Of a stretch of 53,882 nt of DNA, positions 18,182-27,434 are shown one piece after another (position 1 is the stretch's first letter; the number at the start of each line of letters is the position of its first letter). The notes beneath the pieces are model-generated. The model was not told the DNA's origin, searched no databases, and worked only from the letters and a program-made list of their open reading frames with translations. This stretch comes from Phycisphaerae bacterium (GTDB lineage: Bacteria; Planctomycetota; Phycisphaerae; UBA1845). The position numbers and the translations under genes were made by a program. The stretch lies in contig JABWBH010000028.1 of the NCBI GenBank assembly GCA_013360585.1, positions 1-53,882 of the forward strand. The letters are read 5' to 3'.

Positions 18182-20140
18182 ATGTCCGGAGCTGTCAGCA
18201 CGCCTGCCGCGCCCCCGTCTCAGCTCGGGTTTGAATTTGAAACCCCCGCGCGGAGCGGCGCGGAAAAACCGTCCACGCCGAGAGAACCCGCCCGTGCGGC
18301 GAGCCGTCGAGGCGCCAGCGCCGAGACGATGGCGAAGCAGCAGCGGGAGATCTCGGTTTCCGAGTTTTTCACGAAGAACCGCCACCTGCTCGGGTTCGAC
18401 AACAAGCGCAAGGCGCTGCTCACGACGGTCAAGGAGGCGGTGGACAACAGCCTGGATGCGTGCGAGGAAGCGGGCATCCTTCCGGACATCGAGGTGCGCA
18501 TCGAGCAGACGGATGAGGACCGCTTCCGCGTGACGGTGCGGGATAACGGACCGGGCATCGTCAAGAACCAGATCCCGAATGTGTTCGGCAAGCTGCTTTA
18601 CGGGTCGAAGTTTCACCGCCTCAAGATGTCGCGGGGGCAGCAGGGGATCGGCATCAGCGCCGCGGGCATGTACGGATTGATCACGACGGGCAAGCCGATC
18701 CGCATCGTCAGCCGGACCGGTCCGCGCGCCGAGGCGCACCTGTACCGTCTGGCGATCGACACTCAGAAGAACAAACCCGACATCATCAGCGAGGAGACGA
18801 CCGCGGTGGACTGGCCTCACGGAACGGAGGTCAGCATCGAGCTGTCCGCCACGTATCAAAAGGGGCGGGCGAGCGTGGACGAATATCTGGAGCTGGTGGC
18901 GATCGCCAACCCTCATGCGAAGATGACGTATCACGCCCCCGGACAGGCGACGACGGAGTTTCCGCGGGCGACCGAGGAACTCCCGCGCGAGACGAAGGAG
19001 ATCAAGCCGCACCCGCACGGCATCGAGCTGGGCATGTTGATGAAAATGCTCAAGCAGACGGAAAGCCGGAAGCTCGGCGCGTTCCTTCAGACGGAGTTCT
19101 GTCGCGTCAGTCCGGGAGGGGCGAGCGAGATCTGCGCCAAGGCGGGGTTGACGGCGGCGACGTGGGTCAACGCGCTGGAGCCGCCGCAGATCGAGAAGCT
19201 CTACCGGGCGCTTCAGGAGGCGAAGCTCAAGGCTCCGCCGACGGACTGTCTGGCGCCGATCGGCGCGGAGGCGATCCTGAAGGGGCTTTTGAAGGAGATC
19301 AAGGCCGAGTTTTACACGGCGACGACGCGCGATCCGGCGGTGTACCGCGGGAACCCTTTTCAGGTGGAGGTGGGCATCGCTTACGGCGGTGAGCTGGGGC
19401 GTGACATGCACGAACTGGCGTCAGCGGCGCTAAACGAAGGCGCGGCGTCGTCCGAGGGTGGCGCGTCGGCCTCGGGAAAGGCGGACGACGAGGATGTTCA
19501 GACTCGCGTGATCCGGTATGCGAACCGGGTTCCGCTGCTGTATCAGCAGAGCGGGTGTGCGTTGTACAAGTCCGTCGTCGAAATGACGTGGAACAACTAC
19601 GGGTTGTCGCAGTCGCGCGGGGCATTGCCGCGGGCGCCGATGCTCATCCTGATTCACCTGGCCAGCGTCTGGGTTCCCTTCACGTCGGAGGGGAAGGAGG
19701 CGATCGCGGATTATGATGAGATCCGCAAGGAGGTCCGGCTGGCGCTGGCGGAGTGCGGTCGCAAGCTCAACGCCCTGCTGAAGCGCAAGCGGACGCGGGC
19801 GCAGTTCGCCAACCGGCGCAGCGTCTTCACGCGTTACATCGACGAGGTGGTAGAGGCGACGCGGGCGATGGCGCGTGTGAACAAGGAGGAACTGCGCGAA
19901 GCGCTGCTGAAGCTGTCTACGCGGTACACGGAGCAGGCCGACATGGAGTTTGACGAACATGGGAAAGTCCTGAAAAAACTGCTGCCGGGCAACGATCTGG
20001 GGCTTGCGGATACGATCGTGGTGGACCGCAGCAGCGACGCTCCGCCGGCTCCGGAGACGTTGTTCGCAAGTCCGCCGGCGGGGGGTTCCGCGACAGCCGG
20101 ATCGTCCAAGCGCGGCCGCGGAGCGCGCCGAAAACGGTGA
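18182..20140 (+). CDS. top6B: DNA topoisomerase VI subunit B
   Basis: GHKL ATPase motifs are all visible: N-box with E85, N89 and D92 (EAVDNSLDACEEAG), DNGPGI (121-126) and GQQGIGISAA (152-161). An H2TH-like region and the transducer follow (ALPRAPMLILIHLASVWVPFTSEGKEAIA). Subunit B dimerises on ATP binding and drives DNA passage, while the cleavage is done by subunit A (Spo11-like). The protein (652 residues) has a ~50-residue N-terminal extension, an acidic/serine-rich insertion about residue 420-440 and a basic C-terminal tail. The start at 18182 is preceded by AGGGAGG. No subunit A gene is in the window: the next gene is on the other strand. Confidence 0.9.
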   Translation: MSGAVSTPAAPPSQLGFEFETPARSGAEKPSTPREPARAASRRGASAETMAKQQREISVSEFFTKNRHLLGFDNKRKALLTTVKEAVDNSLDACEEAGILPDIEVRIEQTDEDRFRVTVRDNGPGIVKNQIPNVFGKLLYGSKFHRLKMSRGQQGIGISAAGMYGLITTGKPIRIVSRTGPRAEAHLYRLAIDTQKNKPDIISEETTAVDWPHGTEVSIELSATYQKGRASVDEYLELVAIANPHAKMTYHAPGQATTEFPRATEELPRETKEIKPHPHGIELGMLMKMLKQTESRKLGAFLQTEFCRVSPGGASEICAKAGLTAATWVNALEPPQIEKLYRALQEAKLKAPPTDCLAPIGAEAILKGLLKEIKAEFYTATTRDPAVYRGNPFQVEVGIAYGGELGRDMHELASAALNEGAASSEGGASASGKADDEDVQTRVIRYANRVPLLYQQSGCALYKSVVEMTWNNYGLSQSRGALPRAPMLILIHLASVWVPFTSEGKEAIADYDEIRKEVRLALAECGRKLNALLKRKRTRAQFANRRSVFTRYIDEVVEATRAMARVNKEELREALLKLSTRYTEQADMEFDEHGKVLKKLLPGNDLGLADTIVVDRSSDAPPAPETLFASPPAGGSATAGSSKRGRGARRKR

Positions 20141-20162
20141 GTCCGGCGCGGACGGCGTGCGC

Positions 20163-21470
20163 TTATTCCTGCGGCGTCGCCGGCAGGGGGATCGCCAGCA
20201 CCTGATCGATGCGCATCGCGTCGAGATCGACGACCTCGAAGCGGTATCCGCCCCACTCCACGTGCTCCCCGCGACGGGGAATCCGGCCGAACCGACTGAG
20301 CAGGAACCCGGCGAGGGTGTTGTAGTCGCGCTCCTCGGGGACTTCGCCGGAGAGGCTGAGGACGTCCGCCAGGTCGTCGATCGAAAGCATACCGTCCAGC
20401 AGCCAGGATCCGTCGTCGCGGCGGACGGCCTGCGCGTCGGCGTCGCCGGCGGCGGGCATGTCGCCGACGATGCCCTCCATCACGTCGTGAAGCGTGACCA
20501 GCCCACTTAAGCCGCCGTATTCATCGACAACCAGAGCGATGTGCCGGCCGCTCTGCTTGAAAGATTCGAGCAGCTTCAGAGCGGGCATCGTCTCAGGGAC
20601 ATAGGCGACATTGACCATGTAAGCCCGCATGTCCTTCGGGGCGCCCGGCCGGGACAGCCTGACCCACAAATCTTTGATCGAGACGACGCCGAGGACGTGA
20701 TCGAGGGTTCCGTCGCAGACCGGGAAGTGTCCGTAAACGGTGTCACGGGTGATCGCGAGGTTTTCGTCGAAAGGCGCGTTGACGTCGAGCCAGGCGATCC
20801 GCGTGCGCGGGGTCATAAGCGAGTTGGCGCGGCGGTCCGCCAGGTACATGACGCCTTCCACCAGTTCGTGCTCGTGCTGTTGTAAGGCGCCGCTTTGCGC
20901 CCCTTCCTCGAGAATGACCTTGATTTCATCTTCGCTGAGGGCGGATTCGGAGACGCGCTTGATGCGCAGGATCGCCAGCATGAGGTTGCTCGACCGGGTG
21001 AGCATCCAGATGACGGGGGAGGCGGCGGTGGCGAGCAGGCGCATCGGACCGGCAAGGATGCGGGCCCAGCGCTCGGGATCGGTCAGCGCCAGTTGTTTCG
21101 GGACGAGTTCACCGAGGATAACCGACAGAAACGTGATGAACGCCACGACGAGAATGAAGGAGACTTCCCCCGCCGCTTCCGCCCCCACGCCGGTTCGGAT
21201 GAGCACGTCTTTCACGCCGCCCGCGATCTTCGCCCCGCCGTATGCGCCGGCGATGATGCCGATGAGGGTGATGCCGACCTGAACGGTGGAGAGAAAACGA
21301 TCCGGAGACGCTTTCAGACCGAGCACCGCGCGGGCGCGGCGGTCGCCGTCGTCGGCGAGAGATTGAAGCCGGGATTTGCGCGAGGAGACAACGGCGATCT
21401 CCGCCATCGCAAACACCCCGTTTGCGATGACCAACGCGAGAATCACGACGATTTCCAGCGCAAGGGTCAA
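20163..21470 (-). CDS. CorC/HlyC-family CNNM-CBS membrane protein
   Basis: An N-terminal CNNM (DUF21) domain has four membrane segments and contains ANGVFAMAEIAVVSSRKSRLQ and FLSVILGELVPKQLAL. Two CBS domains lie around residues 200-330 (SLMTPRTRIAWL, VDEYGGLSGLVTLHDVMEGIVGD) and a CorC/HlyC C-terminal domain ends the protein. The family transports or senses Mg2+ and Co2+; some members confer Mg2+ export. The start at 21470 is a TTG with GAGG just upstream. It is unlinked to its convergent neighbour (topoisomerase VI B), whose stop is 22 bases away. Confidence 0.85.
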   Translation of the reverse strand: MTLALEIVVILALVIANGVFAMAEIAVVSSRKSRLQSLADDGDRRARAVLGLKASPDRFLSTVQVGITLIGIIAGAYGGAKIAGGVKDVLIRTGVGAEAAGEVSFILVVAFITFLSVILGELVPKQLALTDPERWARILAGPMRLLATAASPVIWMLTRSSNLMLAILRIKRVSESALSEDEIKVILEEGAQSGALQQHEHELVEGVMYLADRRANSLMTPRTRIAWLDVNAPFDENLAITRDTVYGHFPVCDGTLDHVLGVVSIKDLWVRLSRPGAPKDMRAYMVNVAYVPETMPALKLLESFKQSGRHIALVVDEYGGLSGLVTLHDVMEGIVGDMPAAGDADAQAVRRDDGSWLLDGMLSIDDLADVLSLSGEVPEERDYNTLAGFLLSRFGRIPRRGEHVEWGGYRFEVVDLDAMRIDQVLAIPLPATPQE

Positions 21471-21673
21471 AACGCCTCAAGGCCTCCTTCACACCCCCGA
21501 CCGCCCCGCACCTCTGAAGGTCGTCTTCTCGCCACGGCGCAGCCGCTTCTCCGCGCAGCCAACCCAACCTGGACGGCCCGCGCGGTGCCAGCGAGGGTCC
21601 AGGCGCGTATCAAGCGGGTGTATTGTCCGGGTCGATCCGGAGGTCGCAAGCGGGAAAAGAAAGACCTCGGCGA

Positions 21674-22276
21674 TCAGGGCTTGACAGCGCCGGCGGCGCT
21701 GCGGAGGACGTTTTTGTCGCAGGATTGCCGACGGCGTTCCCGAAGCTGCCGACGGGCTTCTCTGAGGCGGATGCGCAGCTCCTTCATGCGCCGGCGATAT
21801 ACGACCACGCCCCACCGGCTGAAGGCGTATGACAGGAGGCCGAAGAACAGGCCCGCGACAAGCGAACCGACCCACAAATCAGCCCCGACATCGATCATGA
21901 AACTGAACAACTCGCTCCAGAATGACGGTTCGAGCAGCCGGCCGAAACCCTCGTGCTGCCCCATCGCCAGCAGGAACTGCTGGTAGGCGCGGCGGTCGGC
22001 GGACCCGGTGATCCAGGTGCCGAGCTTCCACATTGCGCCGTAGATGGGCGCCGCTGTGACCGGGTTGGTGATCCAGACGATCGGGAAACAGACGGCTTTG
22101 TTCGCGCGGAACGCGGCGGCCAAGGCGATCGCCAGCACGGTCTGAATTCCGATGAGGGGCAGCAGCGCGACGAACATCGCGATGCCCACGCCGAGCGCGA
22201 TCTGATGCGGCGTGTCATCGGCGTGCAGGACGTAGTGATACAGGAACCTGCGCCAGTGGCGACGGATGAACTTCAC
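21674..22276 (-). CDS. DUF2062 membrane protein
   Basis: Two or more hydrophobic segments are interrupted by HQIALGVGIAMFVALLPLIGIQTVLAI and NKAVCFPIVWITNPVTAAPIY, the signature of DUF2062. Its function is unknown; relatives often sit with cell-envelope or glycosyltransferase genes. A GTG at 22276 is the start, and the upstream SD is weak. The ~200 bases between this gene and corC contain no other feature. Confidence 0.75.
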   Translation of the reverse strand: MKFIRRHWRRFLYHYVLHADDTPHQIALGVGIAMFVALLPLIGIQTVLAIALAAAFRANKAVCFPIVWITNPVTAAPIYGAMWKLGTWITGSADRRAYQQFLLAMGQHEGFGRLLEPSFWSELFSFMIDVGADLWVGSLVAGLFFGLLSYAFSRWGVVVYRRRMKELRIRLREARRQLRERRRQSCDKNVLRSAAGAVKP

Positions 22277-22586
22277 GGATTCGTACTCAGGCGGAATCTG
22301 CCGACCTTACCCTCGCTCCCGAAGTCTACGCCCCCGCCGGCGGAAACTCCAGCGGAGCGGTCTCTCGTTTATCGGCATGCGGACAAGGGGCGGCCACCGG
22401 ATCCGGGTCCGCGGCGGATCGAGACGGGCGGTTGACCGGAGCGCATTGCCCGCCGCTTATGAACCGCGCATCATCCCACGGGTCGTTAACAGGTGGGAGG
22501 GATAAAAGTCTCGTTGACAAAAACGGGGACGGAAAGCCGTTTGAGCGACACAGGGCGAGTTAGGCGCATTGTTAAGGAGGTTTAAC
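22277..22586. other. Intergenic stretch upstream of the small ORF
   Basis: About 310 bases with no gene. It carries a TTGACA at 22514-22519 but without a recognisable -10 box at normal spacing, and a very strong ribosome-binding site AAGGAGG at 22574-22580. Otherwise nothing distinctive. Confidence 0.4.
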
Positions 22587-22676
22587 GTGGGTTTTCTGTT
22601 TCAGGCGCTGGCGGCGATGATCGCCTTGGTAGGGCTTTTCATCTACGTAGCCAACGAGCCGCCTTTCACCTGGTGA
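22587..22676 (+). CDS. 29-residue single-span membrane protein
   Basis: The frame starts with GTG and encodes 29 residues with a hydrophobic centre (FQALAAMIALVGLFIYVA) and the ending NEPPFTW. The strongest Shine-Dalgarno in this part of the window (AAGGAGG, six bases before the GTG) and a hydrophobic stretch of membrane-span length support real translation. Tiny subunits of this type accompany membrane complexes such as ATPases or oxidases, but no such complex is near. I do not recognise it. It could be a chance frame, though the ribosome-binding site makes this less likely. Confidence 0.5.
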   Translation: MGFLFQALAAMIALVGLFIYVANEPPFTW

Positions 22677-22706
22677 GGACCGGTCTTGAAGTGCGACGGT
22701 GCCCGG

Positions 22707-23375
22707 TCATCCCAGCTCGATGCGCGGCGGGGCGAGGTCGAAGCGGTCGCGCGTTCGAGCGTAGCTGTTACGCCCGAGGCGGCCGATGGCGCGGAGCTTG
22801 TGCTCGTCCACGAAGCCGTCCGGGCTGAGGATCGTGTCTTCCACGTGGATCGCCAGAACGTCGCCGAAGATCGCCTGCCCTGCGCCGCCGTGATCGCCGA
22901 AACTGAGGTGCTGTCGAAGGCGGCATTCCAGGTTCACCGGAGATTCCGAGACCAGCGGCGGCCTGACTTTCCACGCCGGCGCCGGGGTCAGTCCGGACTC
23001 GGCGAACTCATCCACGCCTCGCGGGAAGGGCGCGGAGCAGCGGTTCATGCGTTCGGCCAGATCCTCGGTGACGGACGCGACGACGAACTCGCCGGTTTCA
23101 AGAATGTTGGCCAGCGTATCCTTCGCGGTTCCGTCGCGCTTCAGCGCCGGACAGACCACCAGCACCGGAGGGTTGGCGGAAACCCAGTTGTAGAAGCTGA
23201 ACGGCGCCAGGTTCCGGCGACCGTCGGCGGCGACCGTCGAGACCAGGGCGATGGGGCGCGGGACGACGAAAGAGATGGCGAGGCGGTAAAGGTCTCGGGC
23301 GGACGCCTTGGCGCGTGCGGCGTCCACCCCGGATGAGTCGGGCGCCGATCCGTCAGGTTGAAGGTCGAAGAACAT
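22707..23375 (-). CDS. Flavin reductase-like FMN-binding protein
   Basis: 222 residues of the flavin reductase domain (DIM6/NTAB) family: [45 protein letters not shown] and a conserved [10 protein letters not shown]. Members bind FMN and either reduce flavin or use it for monooxygenases. No oxygenase partner is close. The ATG at 23375 has AAGG upstream. The frame extends further to 23576, but that extension is arginine-rich and overlaps the divergent sucD upstream region. Confidence 0.75.
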   Translation of the reverse strand: MFFDLQPDGSAPDSSGVDAARAKASARDLYRLAISFVVPRPIALVSTVAADGRRNLAPFSFYNWVSANPPVLVVCPALKRDGTAKDTLANILETGEFVVASVTEDLAERMNRCSAPFPRGVDEFAESGLTPAPAWKVRPPLVSESPVNLECRLRQHLSFGDHGGAGQAIFGDVLAIHVEDTILSPDGFVDEHKLRAIGRLGRNSYARTRDRFDLAPPRIELG

Positions 23376-23541
23376 CGCCTTTGAAGGGGAACGCGCCGAG
23401 CTGGGATTGTCAATGCGGGCGGCGGCGCGGACTCGCAACTCCGCTCGGCCTGTGCTAGATTCCGCCTTCGGTCGGCGCCTTCGCCGTCGGTGCGGGCAGG
23501 CGTTTTTCTGGGTCGGACTCGGAAGGAGCACGGGACGGGGC

Positions 23542-24432
23542 ATGAGCATTCTCGTTGACGCGAACACGAAGGTCATCTGTCAGGGCATTACCGGAAAAGC
23601 CGGGGCGTTTCACACGAAGCAGTGCCTCGAATACGGAACGAAGATGGTGGGGGGGGTTACACCTGGAAAGGGCGGAACCACCTCCGAGCACGGCCTGCCC
23701 GTGTTCAATAATTGCAAGGACGCCGTGGCGGCGACCGGAGCGAACGCGACGCTGATCTTCGTCCCGGCGGCGTTTGCGGCGGCGGCGGCGATCGAGGCGG
23801 CGGACGCGGGCATCAAGCTCATCATCCTCATCACCGAAGGCATCCCGACGCTCGACATGGTGAAGGCTCGCGCGCACCTCGACGCGAAGGGATCGCTTCT
23901 GATCGGCCCGAACTGTCCGGGAATCATCACGCCGGGGCAGTGCAAGATCGGCATCATGCCGGGGTACATTCACAAGCCGGCGAGCAACGGCGGACCGGCG
24001 GTGGGTATCATTTCACGCAGCGGGACGCTGACGTACGAGGCGGTCTGGCAATGCACGACGCGGAATCTGGCGCAATCCACGTGCATCGGGATCGGCGGCG
24101 ACCCGGTGAAGGGGCTGAATTTCATCGATCTTCTTGAGCGGTTCGAGAAGGATCCGCAGACGCAGGGGGTCATCGTCATCGGCGAAATCGGCGGCAGCGA
24201 CGAGGAAGCCGCGGCGGACTGGATCCGCGCGAATATGAAAAAGCCCGTCGTCGCGTTCATCGCCGGTCAGACGGCGCCTCCCGGTAAGAGGATGGGCCAC
24301 GCCGGAGCGATCATCTCCGGCGGCGAGGGGACCGCGGCGTCGAAGATCGAGGCGTTCAAGCGCGCCGGCGTCGCCGTGTCGAGTTCTCCGGCGGACATCG
24401 GAGCGACGATGGCGGCGGCGTTGAAGCGTTGA
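23542..24432 (+). CDS. sucD: Succinyl-CoA ligase alpha subunit
   Basis: All landmarks are present: CoA-binding [70 protein letters not shown] and the phosphohistidine site [10 protein letters not shown]. The enzyme makes ATP/GTP from succinyl-CoA in the TCA cycle together with the beta subunit SucC, which is not adjacent. The usual bacterial order is sucC-sucD in one operon. The start at 23542 gives 296 residues, near the family norm. Its stop is 10 bases from the convergent gene. Confidence 0.9.
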   Translation: MSILVDANTKVICQGITGKAGAFHTKQCLEYGTKMVGGVTPGKGGTTSEHGLPVFNNCKDAVAATGANATLIFVPAAFAAAAAIEAADAGIKLIILITEGIPTLDMVKARAHLDAKGSLLIGPNCPGIITPGQCKIGIMPGYIHKPASNGGPAVGIISRSGTLTYEAVWQCTTRNLAQSTCIGIGGDPVKGLNFIDLLERFEKDPQTQGVIVIGEIGGSDEEAAADWIRANMKKPVVAFIAGQTAPPGKRMGHAGAIISGGEGTAASKIEAFKRAGVAVSSSPADIGATMAAALKR

Positions 24433-24441
24433 GAGCGGAAC

Positions 24442-26118
24442 TCACGCTGCGGCGCTGTCGGAATCGGCGGCGGGGCGCAGCGCCTGAACGCAGTCCTGCA
24501 ACCGACGAACTTGTTTCTCAAGCTCGTCGTGAATTATCGTCAGTTCATCAAGGATTTTCTGGCTGCTCCTGCGGGCGGTCTCGGCCGGGGCCTGCAGGTC
24601 GCTGATTCGTTTTGCCTGCGCGCCGATCCGGAAGACGGCCTGCTCCATCGTCGCCAGCTCCTCCTGCGTCTCACGACTCACCATGGTCTTGCGGACGACG
24701 AGCATGCGGGCGACGGACACCGCAGCCTTGAGGTAGATGTCGGATGCGGGATCCTCCTGGTCCCAGATCACGAAGAGGTAGGATCCGTCCCGCCGCAAGG
24801 GCTCGGAATGCGGCGGCGCGGTGCGTTTTGAGTAGATGAACACCCCCACCTGCGCCTGGCGGTTGTCGCATGCCTTTTTGATTTCAACCAGGGCGTCGCT
24901 GTCACGGTAGGACTGGTCTTCCTTGGCCTCAAAAACGATGCGCTCGCCCGGGGCGGCGGAATCCGGTCCGAGGGTGATGAGGTGATCGCCGACTTTGCAG
25001 TAGGCGATCGCGCCGGTGGTGTTGCCGACGGCATCAAAGCGATCACCGGCCTGCTGGGCCAGTTTCATCAAGAGGTCGCCGACGGCTTCCTCGAAGATCC
25101 CGCCGTGGCGCGTCGAGCGGTCGATCTCTTCGCGGCGGGCCTGCATCGCCGACAGCGCCTCGCGGACCTCAGCCTGAAACCGCACGTTGGCGTCGTTGAT
25201 GCCTCGCAGCACGTCCAGCAGATGCTTCTGCATCCTCGCCAGGGGCGCGCCCTCGTCATCCAGCGTCAACTTCCCCTTGATCACGGCCTGCGTGTCCGTC
25301 AGGAGCTCCGACAGGCGCTTCAGCGCGGACTCCGGGTTGTTCAGGTCGAACTCGCGCGTGATGCGGCGCTGGGCGCCCTCCACCTGATCGACCAGGCGCT
25401 TCAGCGCGCCCTGCTCGTTGTCCAGCGAAAACTCCGCGCACAGGGCGTTGACATTGGTTTTCAGGTCATCGCGCAGGCGACCGTTGGCGTCGGTGATTCT
25501 CTGCACGAGGCGGGACAGCGCGGAGGACTCATGATCGAGCGAAAACTCGTTGCGCAGCCTCTCGTGCTGGGCTTTCAGGGCACCCTCGAGCGTTCCGGAT
25601 AACGCCGCCAGCAACCCCTCTTTCTGATCCGGCGAAAGCAGCTTGAAGATCGCGCTTTGGGCGCCGACGTGCCGGGCGAGCGTCTGTGCGATGGTCGAGG
25701 TGTCGGCGTCGAGGTGGCGGCGGAGCAGGGCGTCGAACTCGCCGTCCTTGCGCAGGAGATTCGACAACCGCGTCTCCAGCACGCCCGTCTTCGGGTCGAA
25801 ATACTGTGCGACAAGCTTGCTGACCTGTCCGATCCACTCCGCCGACTGCGCCTTGAGCACGTCGCCGACCCCCGCGACAAGGCGCTGTCCTTCCTCACGG
25901 ATCGCCGCGGCGTCGATCGCGCCGCTCGCCTGGCGGATCGCCAGGACGCCGACGCGCAGGGCGGACAGCGCGAACTCCGCGCGGACCGGTCCGTCCGGAT
26001 GCCGCGCCAGTTCCGCGACGACCTCCGGGTCGCGGACTGACAGGTGCAACGCCAGCGGCGTGCGGGACTCCGTCGCACCGGGCTCGAAGCAGACATCAGT
26101 CGCCGGGTCGGGATTCAT
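24442..26118 (-). CDS. Coiled-coil protein with PD-(D/E)XK-like core
   Basis: Unrecognised as a named family. It has an N-terminal region, then four degenerate copies of a ~30-40-residue unit headed by EFSLDHESSALSRL (191), EFSLDNEQGALKRL (229), EFDLNNPESALKRL (256) and KLTLDDEGAPLARM (283), all likely helical. Next a segment resembles a restriction-endonuclease-like core: E343/E344 in GGIFEEAVGDLL, D378 in CKVGDHLITL, and E397-A-K399 in RIVFEAKE. The C-terminus is more coiled coil. The overall picture recalls RmuC or DUF2130 proteins, which also combine coiled coils with a PD-(D/E)XK-like fold. A SEC-C protein lies 18 bases upstream on the same strand. Possible DNA-maintenance protein; function not demonstrated. 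Confidence 0.55.
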   Translation of the reverse strand: MNPDPATDVCFEPGATESRTPLALHLSVRDPEVVAELARHPDGPVRAEFALSALRVGVLAIRQASGAIDAAAIREEGQRLVAGVGDVLKAQSAEWIGQVSKLVAQYFDPKTGVLETRLSNLLRKDGEFDALLRRHLDADTSTIAQTLARHVGAQSAIFKLLSPDQKEGLLAALSGTLEGALKAQHERLRNEFSLDHESSALSRLVQRITDANGRLRDDLKTNVNALCAEFSLDNEQGALKRLVDQVEGAQRRITREFDLNNPESALKRLSELLTDTQAVIKGKLTLDDEGAPLARMQKHLLDVLRGINDANVRFQAEVREALSAMQARREEIDRSTRHGGIFEEAVGDLLMKLAQQAGDRFDAVGNTTGAIAYCKVGDHLITLGPDSAAPGERIVFEAKEDQSYRDSDALVEIKKACDNRQAQVGVFIYSKRTAPPHSEPLRRDGSYLFVIWDQEDPASDIYLKAAVSVARMLVVRKTMVSRETQEELATMEQAVFRIGAQAKRISDLQAPAETARRSSQKILDELTIIHDELEKQVRRLQDCVQALRPAADSDSAAA

Positions 26119-26136
26119 CAGCGCGGTCCACGATCC

Positions 26137-26343
26137 CTAGCCCTTGCCGCAGCACTGCTTGTATTTCTTGCCGCTGCCGCAGGCGCAGGGATCATTGCGT
26201 CCCGGTGTCTTGTCGCTGCGGATCGGCTCGACCGGTTCGGGAAGCGGGGGATCGTCTTCGCCGGGCAGTTGCTTCTTGTATTCGCGCTCCTTCTCCGCCT
26301 TGTCGTGAAACCGACGAGCGCCGACGTCGCTTTTCTTGCTCAT
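26137..26343 (-). CDS. Small SEC-C motif protein
   Basis: 68 residues: a charged N-terminal helix ([16 protein letters not shown]), a proline-rich linker and a C-terminal SEC-C motif [18 protein letters not shown]. The Cys-X-Cys and Cys-Cys residues bind zinc, as at the C-terminus of SecA. It is a free-standing version, of which the role is unknown. GGGAG precedes the start. It is 18 bases upstream of the coiled-coil nuclease-like gene, so the two are probably co-expressed. Confidence 0.75.
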   Translation of the reverse strand: MSKKSDVGARRFHDKAEKEREYKKQLPGEDDPPLPEPVEPIRSDKTPGRNDPCACGSGKKYKQCCGKG

Positions 26344-26440
26344 GCCGTTTTAGACTCCCTTTCAGCCGTCGGAGCGGGATGGCTCCACCGACCGTCTCTG
26401 AAATGACCCTGCAGGAATCATACCGTCATCCTTCCGGGCG

Positions 26441-27394
26441 TCACCCTGCGCGCGTAACTCCCAAGGCTTGCAGGACGGCATCCTTGTAAACGATCCCGAG
26501 CGCCACGGCAGCCCACAACAGGATGCTCGCCCGCATGCCCTTGTCTTTGAGAATGATTTCGGTCGGTCCGGCGAAGATGCCCAGCTCGGTGATCATCGCG
26601 TAACGGAACACGCCGTAAAAGACGATCGGAAGCGTGTAAAACATAAGGCGGCGGTCGAAGGGGCTGGGACCGCGGTCCATCGTGTAAAGCAGAAATGTGA
26701 TGATTGCGATCCCCGCCGAGACGGTGATCAGGTGATTCAGCAGGTCCGGCGTATACCGGACGAGGGTCGCCCGATGCTCACGCGCGTCTTCCTCGTTGTT
26801 GAGCATCGCCAGCTCGCAGCGCCGCTTGCCGAATCCGAGGAAAAGACAGAGTGTGAACATGCACGCGACCAGCCACTCCGAGGTCTGGACGCCGACCGCC
26901 TCGGAACCCGCCCACGCCCGCAACACGAACCCGGTGGCAATGACGATGACGTCGAGGAGGATTCGGTTCTTGAGCTCGACGGAGTACCCCAGGACCATCA
27001 CGAAGTACGTGGCGAGAATAATGATAACCTTGGGGTTCAGGAACATTACGGAAAGGGCGAGGGAGGCCGAGATCAGAACCGCAGCGATCATCAGCGCCGT
27101 CGCCGGGCGAATCGCGCCGCGAGCGAGGGGACGATGCCGCTTCGTCGGGTGCTTCGCGTCGGCGTGACGGTCGATCGTGTCGTTGATCGCGTAGGCTGCG
27201 CTGGAAGCCAGGCAGAAGGCGACGAACGCCAGGATCGCGTTGATGAAGTCCTCCAGGTGAAACAGTCGTTTCGCCGCGACGGGTCCGGCGAGGACGACGA
27301 CGTTCTTGATCCACTGCGTGGGACGCAGGAGCTGAACGAAATCGCCGAAAGACGCCGCCTCGCCGCGGACCTGAGTCGTGGCGTGCCCCGTCAT
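26441..27394 (-). CDS. UbiA-family prenyl-phosphate transferase
   Basis: Nine membrane segments and the two aspartate motifs: NDTIDRHAD (the NDxxDxxxD site) and the region RPTQWIKNVVVLAGPVAA. The pattern QWIKN plus NDxxDxxxD and its length (317) match decaprenylphosphoryl-phosphoribose synthase-like UbiA proteins, which move phosphoribose onto a polyprenyl phosphate. In planctomycetes the product may feed an envelope polysaccharide. The ATG at 27394 follows GGGAGG by nine bases; a GTG two codons upstream is also in frame. The gene is 40 bases after the sugar permease. Confidence 0.75.
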   Translation of the reverse strand: MTGHATTQVRGEAASFGDFVQLLRPTQWIKNVVVLAGPVAAKRLFHLEDFINAILAFVAFCLASSAAYAINDTIDRHADAKHPTKRHRPLARGAIRPATALMIAAVLISASLALSVMFLNPKVIIILATYFVMVLGYSVELKNRILLDVIVIATGFVLRAWAGSEAVGVQTSEWLVACMFTLCLFLGFGKRRCELAMLNNEEDAREHRATLVRYTPDLLNHLITVSAGIAIITFLLYTMDRGPSPFDRRLMFYTLPIVFYGVFRYAMITELGIFAGPTEIILKDKGMRASILLWAAVALGIVYKDAVLQALGVTRAG

Positions 27395-27434
27395 GCGCAC
27401 CCGCCTCCCGTGATCGGGCGCTTCGTTTTCGTCG

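Noticed and set aside
22514-22519. TTGACA as a -35 box for the 29-residue ORF
   Set aside because: No -10 like sequence at 16-18 bases spacing; retained only as a weak note.
23375-23576. N-terminal extension of the flavin reductase
   Set aside because: Arginine-rich, not conserved in family members, and overlaps the upstream region and start of sucD.
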